From Eublepharis macularius (Eukaryota; Chordata; Lepidosauria; Squamata; Eublepharidae), in assembly GCF_028583425.1 (NCBI RefSeq), contig NC_072796.1, positions 142,733,464 through 142,797,463 of the forward strand: a stretch of 64,000 nt of DNA, given 5' to 3'. This document shows, one piece after another, positions 25,901 through 35,559 of the stretch (positions are counted from its first letter, which is position 1; each line of letters starts with the position of its first letter). The notes under the pieces are model-generated. The model did no database searches. It was not told the origin of the DNA and worked only from the letters and a program-made list of their open reading frames with translations. The position numbers were made by a program, and so were the translations under genes.

Positions 25901-28900
25901 CTGGCAAAAAAACAAGAATACATTTCAATGTACATACAAGTGCAAAAGTGCTTATAAACTTTTCTTACAAATTGCATGTGCCAACGTTTAAAGTGACCGT
26001 GTCTCCTTATAAATAGACTTAAATAGTATGCCAGTTAACACAGTATATTGTACAATCCAGAATGGGAATCAATGAAACATTAATCAGTTGTGTCTTCATA
26101 GTTCATTATACATTTATAATAACCACATTCATAGTAACCACTTGGCCCTTCTTTAACATGTGGCCATGTGGATTAGTGCACCTGGTTCCCCCCCATCCTC
26201 TCACATGGGTCGGCTTTTCATCTCTTCAGACATTCTTCATTGTGGCAGGTTGAGTTGTCCTTTGAGGCCAGAGATTTGCTGGTTTTGATTTCCGGTTGGG
26301 TTGCTTTGCTGTCTCTGGCTTCGCCAACTCTGTGTCTGCCATTTTTTCCAAGATGTCTGCTGGTGGGAGAGGGTGGTCATCGCTGGGCTTGAGCAGAAAG
26401 ACCTGATGGCTTTGCTTTGTGAAACGATGGTTGACTTTCCCCCCCCCCTTCCCCAAACACAGTTTGTGGACCTCTGCATTCTTCTAGGTTGTGATTATTG
26501 CGAAAAGATCCGGGGGCTCGGCCCCAAAAAGGCCCTGAAGCTGCTGCAGCAACATGGGAGCATTGAGCAGATCTTGCAGTGCGTCAGTGCACAGGTACCA
26601 GCACTGCTTTCTCTGTCCTTTCTGGATCCCTCAACCTTTGTTTGGGGTGGGGCGGTATTGTTGAATCTCCTGCATTGTGCAGGGGGTTGGTCTAGATGAC
26701 CCTAGAGGTCCCTTCCAACCCTACGATTCTATGATTTGTCCTGTCCTTGGGCCGGCTGCAGCTCTGAGGATGATGTTTTACCTGGCAGGGGAGACGGATA
26801 TCTGCAGAATGGTGACTTCTTTAACTCTCAGGTGCTTGCAAAAGCAGCCGTATTTAAAGCTGGGACAGGTTAGGACCAGAGAACATCTTAGGAACAAGCT
26901 GAGGGGAGCAGCCCGATGGGCTACTTGGTTGCTAGCCAGCCAGCGTCAGCAGCCAAAGGCAGGCTGGCAAGGGGCTGCTGGACAAGGCCCAACCTGCCAG
27001 CCCCTCTGGAGCTGCCGCACCACTGGGACTCGGCTCCATTTGTTCCTAGCGGCCCTCCAGAAAAAACAGCCCTCCACGAACTTGCCCTGGGCGAAGGGTT
27101 TCCCGCGAGGGAGCTGAGTGGAGAATCGTCCTCCCCTGAGAAACGTTTGTTGGCCACCTGTAAGGGAAAGCCTAGGAATAGGCCCATCCTAAAACTCTGT
27201 TGGCACTGTGAATCCTGTGTGTGGGAATGTAAGGGCTGGATTGCATATTGCATTTTTGAGGTGTATGCCTAAGGATTTTTTTTAGTAATTTATGCCTAAA
27301 TATATAATCTGTGACGCCGTGAGTAGCGCACATCATAGCCCCAGGTCTGGCTGCCGTTGCCGGTTAAGGAATGCTTTGGACCAACCCCAGCTTTGCAGAA
27401 GATCCCTGAGGGGGCCGGCTCTGCTGTCCCCTTTTATTCCCTGATGCTTCGCCCTCTACCCTTGTTGAGCCAGCAGGGAGGCGAGGGTGGCACCCACCGC
27501 ATTCTCTCTTGCATGCTCAAGACTTGCCAGCATTCTTCGCTTTGCAGAAACATCCAGCGCCCACCAACTGGCCCCTGGAGGAGGCACGGCGACTCTTCCT
27601 GCAGCCCGAGGTGGCCGAGCCGAGCCAGCTGGTATTGGAGTGGAGAGAGCCGGATGAGGCTGGGCTGGTGCAGTTTCTTGCCCGAGAGAAGCACATGAAG
27701 TGAGTGCTTTGTTTTGTAATGGCACTGCTCTCTTGCTTTCTTCCCTCCTGCTGTTGCAGTGCAGGGAATTCCTAGACTTTTCCCGCTTCCGGCACAGCAC
27801 CAGCTTTATCCACAGGGGCAGGCAGAACACAGCCGACCGAAGGCCCCTTTCAACAACAGCCTTGACTGAGCTGGGCCTGGAGGAGAGCAAAACGGGCACA
27901 GGATTGCCTGTCCGGGACAGAGAACAGTGAGAGACTCTTTTTCAAAGATCATAGAATCATATGGTTGGAAGGGACCTATAGGGTCATCTAGTCCAGTCCC
28001 CCTGCACAATGCAGGAAATTCACACATTCCCAAAAGATGCAAGTTTTGAAAAGCAAGAAGCCGTTGGTCACACAGGAAGGGGATGCTACATGGGAGAGGG
28101 TACATAGAATGGGGGGAGGAGGTGCGAAAGAAAAGGAGAATTTTGGAACCTGCAAATTCTCCCCCACAGTAATGGGGAAAGCTGCAACTATGAAAATTCT
28201 CTCTTCTGTGGCAAAGGCTGTCAGCTCACCCTGGACCCCACTTCACTCGTTGCATTCAGACCAACCTGAACAGGCCAGCACAGGATATGCAGCCCGCCCT
28301 CGCAACCTAGCAAGCTGTGTGTCTCAGACTGTGTGTTGGCACTGGTCTTGGAAGTGAGGGAATCAGAATGGCCAGCTTTCCCTATGGGTGGGTGTAAGGA
28401 AATTGCTAGCCTGAGACTAGGTCTTTGGAAGAAAATGTCTGAACTTAGGTTCAGAACTGTAAGTACTGTCAGGTTGTGGCCTAGCTCAGAGAAGTGGTTG
28501 CAGAGCTGATTAGTAACACCTGTGGAGCATCTCTTGAGTCCCCCAGAGATTTGACCTTGGAGAGGCTGTTCTCAGAGAGCTCCGTGCCAACACCCTAGTT
28601 TTTCACACAGCTGAAATGCCAATTGACAGCTCAGCCCTGATTGGCTCTTAAGTTGCCGGGTGATTCACGGAGTCCTGAAATGATGACCTCAGCTCACCCA
28701 ATTCCCACTGTAGGGAGCCGGTCTCAAAGTAACAAGTAATGAGTTAGCGTCCACAGACTTCACCTTATGTTGCTGTGTGTGCTATCTGTTGCTTTAAGTA
28801 TGTGCTCTTATGTACTACCTAAGTATGACTCTACTGGGTAGTTCTATGTTGTTTAATGTCAGCCCTAGAATTGCTTATAATCTGTTTCAACATTTTTTCA

Positions 28901-31759
28901 ACTCTCTATTGGATTATGGTTGTTGTGGGTTTTCCGGGCTGTATTGCCGTGGTCTTGGCATTGTAGTTCCTGACGTTTCGCCAGCAGCTGTGGCTGGTAT
29001 CTTCAGAGGTGTAGCACCAAAAGACAGAGATCTCTCAGTGTCTTGGAATGTTTCCTCCCCGTAGAGGTGTTCGATGTATTGTCGAAGGCTTTCACGGCCG
29101 GAGAACGATGGTTGTTGTGGGTTTTCCGGGCTGTATTGCCGTGGTCTTGGCATTGTAGTTCCTGACGTTTCGCCAGCAGCTGTGGCTGGCATCTTCAGAG
29201 GTGTAGCACCAAAAGACAGAGATCTCTCAGTGTCTTTTGGTGCTACACCTCTGAAGATGCCAGCCACAGCTGCTGGCGAAACGTCAGGAACTACAATGCC
29301 AAGACCACGGCAATACAGCCCGGAAAACCCACAACAACCATCGTTCTCCGGCCGTGAAAGCCTTCGACAATACATCTCTATTGGATTCTTGCTAATCCTA
29401 TGTCTTAGTAAACTTGCATTTATTTATCCTATGGTATTGTTTATGGAAATATCCTTGATATTGACTGTACTAATCACACACTATGTAATCTGCCTTGAGT
29501 CACAGCGAGAAAGGCTTCTAGGTAGCTAGCTGTCAAGTTTTAGATAGGCAGGTTTTTTTTCTAGCAATAGTGAAACTTTCTTATTTTAATGCTTGTTGTC
29601 TGTATAAGAGTGCTTTAGGATTTGCAAATAGTCTTCAACTGATCTTTTATTTAAGCTGAGTCTGGAATTCATGACTTGAGCATGGGCACACCCCAGAAAC
29701 GAACCCTGAGATTGGAAACCCTAGCCTTTGATAAACGAAGAGCTTTCAGTCTTACAAAACAAAAGGGAATGTATTGTCGAAGGCTTTCATGGCCGGAGAG
29801 CGATGGTTGTTGTGGATTTTCCGGGCTGTATGGCATTGTAGTTCCTGACATTTCACCAGCAGCTGTGGCTGGCATCTTCAGAGGTGTAGCACCAAGAGAG
29901 ATCTCTTTTGGTGCTACATCTCTGAAGATGCCAGCCACAGCTGCTGGCGAAATGTCAGGAACTACAATGCCAAGACCACGGCTATACAGCCTGGAAAATC
30001 CACAACAACCAAAAGGGTTGCCTGATTGCTGGAATGGCTGTGATCAGCGCCCAGAAGTGGGAGCAAAGGCGTTAGGTCCCATATAGAGGGTGTGCCCTCT
30101 CTCTCCCTTCAGCAAGACTTGGAAGGCAGGAGCCCACAGGAGCATTTGCAGGGTACACAGCCCTCAAGAGGGTGCCAGGTTCTGGGCAACATGTAAGCAA
30201 CACCCTGAGTGCGAATCCTTTCAAAGGGCAGGCCAGCAGTGGGATAAGGAGTGCTTTGTATATAGCTCAAGCCTATGTGGAACTATGTGGGAAAGCAGTC
30301 TATAAATGCAATGAATAAATAAATGGAAGTCTAAAAAAACGGCTAGTTCCCTTTCCCATGCCACTCTTCCCACCCACCCCCGTTCCTCTCCCCCCTCCCT
30401 CCTGGTTATCTGCTTTGACCAGAAACCCTTTTTCACAGCGAGGGCAGAGTTTGTCGCCGGATGGAGAGGTGGCGGGAGACCTGCCTGAAGCTTGCCCAGC
30501 CCCAGTTGCCAGGCCCTGTGACTGAGGACGGCTCGAGACAGAAGATGCTCAGGGAGTTCTTCCCGGTCAAGAAGCGGACGTGCAAAGTAAGAAGTGTTTT
30601 TTCCCAGGTGGGATGGTGGGAGCAGCAGAAGGCGTGCTGAGATTCACTGTGTCGCACATCTGGGAAGGGAATCCTGCTGTAAAAAATCATAAGGCCTAGT
30701 TGGGCTGTGCCTGTCCTGGAAAAGGGGCTTTGGAATTGTGGTGGACCACTTGCTGCAGATCTTGTCAGCTGAACTTTCTGTCTCAAACAGAGATATTGGA
30801 GAGGGGGAGAAAATTCAGAGATTGGCTCTCTGGGAGGCCTGGGACGTTAAAATTACGCAGGATCCGAAGTGCTCAGCTTGACCCTGGCAGGGTAAAAATA
30901 TATTCTGTATAGGCAGATAGCAGGTGGAAGTGGCATCGAAAACATGTCAGGCTGTCTCATATCTGAGGTCAGGCTGAACTGCTCTAGGTGGCAGCCACTC
31001 TCCCGGGTTTCAGGTTGAGGCCTTTCACATTGCCTGTTCCCTGTTTCTTTGGGGGTGCTGGGAACTCCACCGGGGACCTCCTGCGTGCCAAGCAGATGCC
31101 CTCCCACTGAGCCAGGGCCCCACATTCAACACCAGCTTGGGTAGGTTAGTGGACAGAATGAATCTAGGCCTCGGGAAGCCCTGGGTTCAAATCCCTTCTC
31201 ACCCATGTGTTCTCTTGGAGGTCAGAGTACCTCAGTTTCCCCATCTCTAAAATGTGACTCACGATAGATAGCCACTCACTGAGGATAGATAACTGCCGTA
31301 ATCTTGTCGTCTCGTGATGTGATCAAAGTACGAAGTTAATAATACTAGGAAAAGTGGAAGGCTGTAGGAAAAGAGGAAGACCCAAAATGAGATGATTTGA
31401 CTCAGTAAAGGAAGCCAGGGCCTCCAGTTTTTAAGATCAGAGCGATTTGTTAAGAATCGGATGTTTCGGAGGTCTTTCATTCTTAGGGTCGCTGTAGGTT
31501 GGAGGCAACTTGACAGTACATAACACACAACTGTTGTAATCACTGCATACTCTGAGGTGCACCGGATATGTTTATAACTGGTGAGGAGATGTATGTTACT
31601 GTCGCATGCCTGCTGGGGGCTTTGGAAGGGCAACGGCGTCTCTCACTCTGGCATGGCTATTCCTCTCTTCAGGCACCCGGCGCCCAGCCTTGCAAGAAGA
31701 GGCGGAGGTCTAAGGTGAAAATCCCGGAAGCCGTCAGAAACTCTGCAGAGGGGACATGA
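12623..31759 (+). CDS. FEN1-like flap endonuclease, intron-containing paralogue
   Basis: Eleven coding exons splice in phase to 373 residues: 12623-12704, 19908-19998, 20317-20419, 20676-20721, 21146-21231, 22509-22642, 25285-25345, 26463-26594, 27548-27699, 30439-30586, 31673-31759. Human FEN1 has 380. The family cuts 5' flaps in Okazaki-fragment maturation and long-patch repair, using two metal ions. All catalytic residues align with FEN1: D34, D82, K89, R96, E140, E142, D161, D163, D212 (human D34, D86, K93, R100, E158, E160, D179, D181, D233). The helix-three-turn-helix is at about 217-235 ([10 protein letters not shown]). A PCNA-binding box QKMLREFF lies at 330-337 and a basic stretch KKRRRSKVK at 353-361, so a nuclear protein is inferred. 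The start is MGI, as in FEN1. The cap (residues 97-124) is about 13 residues short. The donor of exon 3 (GTTCGT) is weak. Vertebrate FEN1 itself has a single coding exon, so this is a paralogue. Confidence 0.88.
13900..17905 (+). mobile_element. DIRS-type (tyrosine-recombinase) retroelement fossil
   Basis: It lies in intron 1 of the FEN1-like gene. A gag-like frame at about 13,907-15,283 resembles the C-terminal domain of LAP2-alpha, which is known to derive from a DIRS-type gag. Remnants resembling reverse transcriptase follow at about 15.3-15.9 kb. A tyrosine-recombinase end lies at about 16.6-17.6 kb, with [18 protein letters not shown] and [14 protein letters not shown] as landmarks. The 3' end carries a splice-donor-like 'cacagtaagtgaaaacgaac'. 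The gag-like part looks largely whole; the rest has several breaks and is inactive. A hAT-type element is inserted at 15,944-16,545. Moderate age is inferred from the long surviving gag frame. Confidence 0.75.
15944..16545. mobile_element. GC-rich hAT-type non-autonomous transposon nested in the DIRS element
   Basis: Ends are 'cagggctggatctagggt' and 'ctcaatccggccctg', an imperfect inverted repeat. They are flanked by an 8-bp duplication with one mismatch (caccctcg / catcctcg). The interior is an array of roughly 100-base GC-rich units around 'gcctgccctgcaggac', alternating in orientation. No transposase is seen. Confidence 0.65.
17985..18030. repeat. Trinucleotide microsatellite (AAT/GAT)n
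   Basis: A run of 'ataata' units followed by 'gatgatgatgatgat' and more 'ataata', just before a 5S-derived SINE. Confidence 0.85.
18030..18205 (-). repeat. 5S rRNA-derived SINE, inverted
   Basis: On the plus strand it reads 'gatggtctcccatccaagta' and then 'ctgcttagcttctgaattca', the reverse complement of the 5S rRNA internal promoter region. An L2 LINE tail follows at 18,205-18,330. Confidence 0.7.
18205..18330 (+). repeat. L2-type LINE tail
   Basis: It contains 'cttgagtctcggtgagaaag' followed by an A-rich tail. Only the 3' end is present. Confidence 0.65.
18640..19325 (-). repeat. CR1 LINE 3' part, inverted
   Basis: A minus-strand frame at 18,853-19,212 encodes the well-known CR1 ORF2 C-terminus, with [33 protein letters not shown] and SFKRGLDKY. 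The 3' UTR continues to about 18,640. This is the best-preserved CR1 end in the window, truncated at its 5' end. Confidence 0.85.
19475..19560 (+). repeat. Single unit of foldback family 2 with a hammerhead-like core
   Basis: CTGACGA at 19,483-19,489 is followed by A, then a hairpin GAGAG...TTCTC, then GAAA at 19,507-19,510. The family-2 end 'ggtcttaaaggtgctactgg' follows. No inverted partner is present here. Confidence 0.6.
20790..20935. repeat. Possible foldback-type repeat relative
   Basis: 'ggggttgcaggtagctacat' and 'tgagttcttcagaatccttc' resemble the ends of the foldback repeats elsewhere in the window. It lies in the short intron between exons 4 and 5 of the FEN1-like gene. The assignment is weak. 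Confidence 0.3.
21335..21672. mobile_element. Palindromic MITE, second copy
   Basis: The inverted-repeat arms share 'gcatagtttaaaaagacaga' with the copy at 2.87 kb. The right arm contains 'tataagatgtctcatgtgga'. The whole 330 bases can fold into one long hairpin. It lies in intron 5 of the FEN1-like gene. Confidence 0.65.
22795..23218 (+). repeat. L2-type LINE 3' end
   Basis: It begins in the last codons of ORF2 ('ccaaattattcaagagggtt') and runs through the 3' UTR to 'cttgagtctcggtgagaaag' and an A-rich tail. It lies in intron 6 of the FEN1-like gene. Confidence 0.75.
23575..23795 (+). repeat. tRNA-derived SINE
   Basis: The head resembles a tRNA with an A-box-like 'gggtcagtggtggggcatct' and a B-box-like 'ggttcagtccctgg'. 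The body has 'gatgtgaaagacctcagcct' and ends near 'ggccgctttgtgtgtccatg'. A sister copy follows at 23.9 kb. Confidence 0.75.
23905..24095 (+). repeat. tRNA-derived SINE, second copy
   Basis: Same family as the copy at 23.6 kb. The A box is in 'ggctgtggctcaggggtggg' and the B box in 'gggttcaatctccc', followed by 'ggtgatgtgaaagacccctc' and 'ggcagcttcgtgtgttc'. Confidence 0.75.
24262..24478. repeat. Foldback repeat, family 2
   Basis: Two inverted units meet at 'tcgtcagatctgaca'. The right-hand unit (plus strand, 24,346 on) keeps a degraded hammerhead-like core, with CTGACAA in place of CTGACGA and GAAA retained. A trailing 'actacagactaacatggcta' follows. Confidence 0.65.
24549..25155. mobile_element. 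hAT-type non-autonomous transposon, about 600 bp
   Basis: Ends are 'taagggtgtgcac' and 'gtgcacaccccta', flanked by GCCAAGAG and GCCAGGAG (7 of 8 matching). The GC-rich middle holds two direct copies of 'ggccagctggcc'-type units. Short open frames inside are not genes. It lies in intron 6 of the FEN1-like gene. Confidence 0.6.
26655..26738 (+). repeat. CR1 LINE 3' terminus
   Basis: It reads 'ctagaggtcccttccaaccc' and then 'tacgattctatgattt', the CR1 end. Confidence 0.75.
27946..28036 (-). repeat. CR1 LINE 3' terminus, inverted
   Basis: It reads 'atcatagaatcatatggttg' and then 'gcacaatgcaggaaattcac', the reverse complement of the CR1 end. Confidence 0.75.
28705..29515 (+). repeat. L2-type LINE 3' UTR interrupted by a foldback repeat
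   Basis: L2 3' UTR sequence at about 28,705-28,916 continues at 29,373-29,515, ending in 'ctgccttgagtcacagcgag'. A foldback repeat at 28,917-29,376 interrupts it and is flanked by a duplicated stretch of the L2 (tctctattggatt). Confidence 0.75.
28917..29376. repeat. Foldback repeat, family 1, with hammerhead-like cores
   Basis: Two direct units followed by one inverted unit. The plus-strand unit carries CTGAAGA at 29,251-29,257, a hairpin GCCAGC...GCTGGC at 29,259-29,277, and GAAACGTC at 29,278-29,285. The direct units carry the same core on the minus strand (29,164-29,198, and a variant near 28,970-29,006). Flanks share 'tctctattggatt'. Direct plus inverted terminal units are a known feature of Penelope-like elements, to which I assign it tentatively. 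Confidence 0.65.
29772..30013. repeat. Foldback repeat, family 1, second copy
   Basis: Inverted pair of family-1 units in the opposite orientation to the copy at 28.9 kb. It begins 'atgtattgtcgaaggctttc' and ends 'aatccacaacaacc'. The flanks share 'aaaaggg'. The plus-strand core is CTGAAGA at 29,922-29,928 and GAAATGTC at 29,948-29,955. The units are more diverged than those of the first copy. Confidence 0.6.
30925..31140 (-). repeat. tRNA-derived SINE, inverted
   Basis: Reverse complement of the family at 23.6-24.1 kb. The B-box region lies at about 31,050-31,085 and the A-box region at 'ctcccactgagccagggccc'. It lies in intron 10 of the FEN1-like gene. Confidence 0.6.
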
Positions 31760-33380
31760 CCCACCTCCTCCTCCCCTTCTGACCGTCCAGCAAGACCTGC
31801 ACATCCAAAGAAGCTGCCCTTCCTCCCAAAGAACCGCTTGAAGGGCTGCTGTGCATGGGTGTGGCAGGTAGAGAGGGCGGAGCTTGTGAGTGCGGGACGA
31901 CGCAATGTTCAGTGCTTCTGCAAGGACCTTAGAAGATGCAAAGTCTGTCCGGAGCTGTTCTCTGCTGCTGGTAACCTTCTTTGGCAATGGGGGCGGGGGG
32001 GATGAAGGGCGAGCTGCACTGGAAGCCAGATGCCCCAGGGGCTTGCCTTTGGAGTGGCCAGTGGTGGTGCAGGTCCAGGAGAGGATGGGCATACCTTGCT
32101 TAGGTTCATGCGTAGTAGCCTTGAGCCAGACGGGAGTGGCAGACTCACTGTGTAAGAAATGCAGCAGCCCCTCTGCTGGGGGAGCATGAGCCCAGAAGGG
32201 CATGCCAGTCACCCCCTGCGCCCCTGCAGTGCACCCTGGCCCATTTCTATGCGCTGACTCCAGCAGAATTGGCCCTGTTGTAGTCTCTGCACTCTCTCAT
32301 CCTGACTGAACGAGGCATGATGGCGTCTGTGTGTCTGTCTGGGGGACTTTTGAAGTCCTTCTAGCCCCTCCTTTTGCCAGTTCATCCAGCTGTTGCTAAG
32401 GAAGGGTGTGACTCTTGGAGGCGGAGCCAGACTAGGCCAACGCCCTCTGCAAGAAGTCCATAAGTCAGCCTGGATGCAGCCTGGGTGGTAGCCCCACGTC
32501 TTGCTCTCCATGGCCTCAGTCTGACAGGCAGAAGCATTCCCTTCCCTTTAAGAAGCTGGAGAAGAAGCCAGAAGCCACCAGGGGGGAAAAGCCAAAGAGC
32601 AAACCTCAGCTCGTCTTCTCCGAAATAAGCGTCATTTTATTCAGTGGGGCTTAGCGCCAGGAAAGTGTACCTAAGACTGCAACTTTAAGCATAAATGGTA
32701 AACTCATAAGGTCCCCCCCACCCCACGCAGTGTTAAATGTATGGGAGGGTGGGACTAGGAAACAGGGTTTTCATGCAGTTAACAGCATAGTGAATTAAAC
32801 ATATGCTTAATTTTTTTAAGTCCTAGAGATACTTATGCTAATTGTGTGTGTTGTTAGGTAGTTCTCATAACCTCTGCAGAAGTTCAGCTGGTCAGGATGA
32901 AAGTATAGCATTGTGAGCCCCCTCCCCCTACAATTCATTAATGTAGAGAAATGTAAAGGAATTAATTAGCAATATCAAGATGCATTTGAGTGTACCTGTT
33001 CTCTTATCATTTTGGGGACCAATCATTTTATCACATGTTAAAGTTATATAACGATTTCTCTCAGTTTGTTAACTGTCTATAAAAAGTGTAATGTCAAAAG
33101 GTTAGTCCCTCTTCTGTTGATGGATCTGTCAGAGAAAATCTAGTTGAGATATTTCTACGTGTGTGTGCAGAGCTTCCAAACCTCTCAGATCTTTCTGAGA
33201 CAGTCAGCTCATTTCCTAATTTGCTTTAAACTTCATCCGGTCATGTTAAGTTGGAGAAATGTTAAAAGATTTAATTTTTGTTGCGTGCAGTTTTTCATTA
33301 GATACTGGATTTATCAGCATTTGTATTTACCTTTCAGGTTCTTGCCTAATAAAACTATGTCTTATTTCAATAAAATTCAT
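31760..33380 (+). other. Probable 3' UTR of the FEN1-like gene
   Basis: Sequence after the stop contains no recognisable repeat and no other gene. Two AATAAA signals lie at 33,348-33,353 and 33,369-33,374. A 1.6-kb 3' UTR is inferred from these and needs transcript support. The AT-rich second half (32.7-33.4 kb) differs in composition from the GC-rich first half. Confidence 0.4.
33348..33374 (+). terminator. Candidate tandem poly(A) signals
   Basis: Two exact AATAAA hexamers 21 bases apart (33,348 and 33,369), downstream of the FEN1-like gene. Confidence 0.4.
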
Positions 33381-33589
33381 TAACAGATAAACTTCTTTGC
33401 TTAGTTTGTTGGTAAAATATCAAATCCTTAGAATTTTTCATTGTACTATAAAGATCATTCTCTCTGCAGGTTTTATCTGACATAGATCCTGTGAAGTCTC
33501 TGAATTAGGTAACTTGTTGCACCAGGACAGAATGTGGTGCATTTTCAAATTTCTGCAATCCATGCCTTGCTGTATTTTTTAATGCCCCA

Positions 33590-33668
33590 GCCATAGATCT
33601 TATTTGATTTACACTGTGTAAATTTGCATGGAGTCTTGATGAGAAAGGTGGATTATAAATAAATAAAT
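33590..33668 (+). repeat. L2-type LINE tail
   Basis: It reads 'catggagtcttgatgagaaa' and then 'ggtggattataaataaataa', a diverged L2 tail. Confidence 0.6.
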
Positions 33669-33799
33669 CTGCAGATGAAAACTAGTGAAGAATCCATGCT
33701 GAGTGGGTGTTGGCCTCTCCCAGTTGTTGGCAGATTGGTCAAGTTGGATGAACCATGAAAGTGTTCATAAACCTTTGAGGAGGAACAACTCCTTTTGTA

Positions 33800-33900
33800 G
33801 TCAGTTTCAGGTGGGTAGCCATGCTGGTCTGCACTAGATGAGCAAGGCATGAGCCCAGTAGCGCCTTAAAGACCAATTAAAGTTGTTCTTTTCGTAATGA
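33800..33900. repeat. Foldback-family fragment
   Basis: 'cagtagcgccttaaagacca' matches the terminal 'cagtagcacctttaagacta' motif of family 2. It is preceded by 'gtagccatgctggtctgca', a typical outer end. Only one arm is present. Confidence 0.45.
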
Positions 33901-34424
33901 TAATGTCATCCCACATCTTTGTCCAGTCCCGTAATATTGCGTCTGCCTACAAACTCCAACTCAGTGGCATTTTCTAGAATCCTCCCCTGTGAAACTTCTC
34001 AGTTGAATCCTGCAACCTGGAAGACTATGCTGGGATGTCCAGGGAGTGTGCACCCTTTGCAAAGTCTCGTTTGCAGCTGTTTTTCTCTTGTGTAGGGACT
34101 AGACAGTGTTTAGCCAATGGAAATAGCAGAAGGGCATTTGTGGCACAAGACGGTACATCCCATCACAGGACGTGCAGGTGAATGCCCGCTGGCTGGTATG
34201 GCTGGTTGAGGCCTAGGATAGTAGAGTTGTGGGAGCTGTAACACTTTGTGCCTATGAATCACCAAAACTTTAACAACAGTAAATTCATTGATCTTTATGG
34301 TGCTGCAAGACTGCTTGAAGTTGACCTACTAAAAGAGCAGACTAATGGAGCTGGCTGGCTGACTCTGGAATTGCTCTGGGAAAAGCCATCCCCTTTTGGT
34401 GGGGGAAGGATTGTTTATTCATTT

Positions 34425-34645
34425 ATTGACTTCTTTTATATCTTGGTTTCCTTCCTACTGCGGACCCAAACAGCTCCCGTCCTTTTCTCCACTCTATCCT
34501 CTCAACAACCCTGTGAGAAAGGTTAGGCTGAGAGTGGGTGGCTGGCCCCAGGTCACCCAGCAACGCAGTATTGCAGAGAGGGGATTCGTACCGGGGTCTC
34601 CCACATCCTAGCCCAACCCTCTCTTACACCGTCCTGCCTCTAAGA
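34425..34645 (-). repeat. tRNA-related SINE, inverted
   Basis: The plus strand reads 'caacaaccctgtgagaaagg', 'ggccccaggtcacccagcaa' and 'ttcgtaccggggtctcccac', the reverse complement of the SINE family at 45.1 and 56.3 kb. Confidence 0.6.
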
Positions 34646-34884
34646 ATGGCTGTCTTAGGAAAGCGTCTGCCTCCCTCCATCCGTTTTGATAAAAGTACTT
34701 GCATTTTTCGTAATCTGCTGTCCAGTTAAATGGAAGCCATTTTTGATGGATCAAAAACCTGATTGCTTGCCTGAGTCAATCAAGTGGCTAAACGCTGCGG
34801 CTCTTTTTGAAAACTCCAAATAGGCCTGCGCTTCTTGACCGAACATGCAACAGTCCGTGGTACTCATTGCACCAAGTTTTTCTG

Positions 34885-35130
34885 ATGGCCGCTACCATGA
34901 ATAGTCCTTTTGGATGGCTGTGCTGACTGATAAGTAGGAAGGGCCATAGGAAGCTGCCTCACCTGGCCCGAGATCATCAGTCCCTCTAGCTTGGTACGCT
35001 CTGAAGACGAGAGCCTGGGCAGGGTCTTCAGTGCGGTGACATCTGTCCCTGTCCCCACAGTCTGAGATGCCAGGGATGAACTATGTGCCTCCTGGGTACA
35101 AAGCAGGTGCTCTACCACCGAGACGTCCCC
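34885..35130 (-). repeat. tRNA-derived SINE, inverted
   Basis: It reads 'aggaagctgcctcacctggc' through 'gcaggtgctctaccaccgag', the reverse complement of the tRNA-derived family at 23.6 kb. Confidence 0.6.
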
Positions 35131-35261
35131 TCCATCAAGCATTCAGAGATGCCTGCCTCACCCGGAGTGCCACCTGGAGGTGCCAGTCTAGAGATGTTTT
35201 TCCAAAGGGAGATGTGCCCAGAGGAAATGGAGGGTGACGTTCTTTTGCAGGTAAGCCAGTT

Positions 35262-35335
35262 TCGGATCCAGTAGCACCGTAAAGACCAACTAGATTCCCA
35301 GGGTATGAGATTTCAAGAGTCAGGGTTCATTCTGG
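35262..35335. repeat. Foldback-family fragment
   Basis: It reads 'gatccagtagcaccgtaaag', 'accaactagattcccagggt' and then 'caagagtcagggttcat', an arm of the same type as the repeat at 38.86-39.07 kb. Confidence 0.45.
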
Positions 35336-35559
35336 CAGGGCCCAAAGGATTGCAGGAGAGACCCTTTGCCCGCCTCCCCTCCTGCCATTGCTGCTCTGGT
35401 CCTTTGCCAGGCTGGAAAGGAGGGGAGGGGCTGGGGTCTCCTAGGACTACTCTAGAAAAGGGTTGGGGGCTGAGGAGTCAGGAAAGGAGGAAATGGTGGG
35501 GATGATAATATCGGGAGGTTTCAGAACAAGGAGACCACTTTAGCCTTCCAGACATTGTT

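Noticed and set aside
28914-29529. Overlapping open frames of about 150 codons with recurring [16 protein letters not shown]-like text
   Set aside because: Translation of the palindromic foldback repeat. The same text appears on both strands wherever the repeat occurs.
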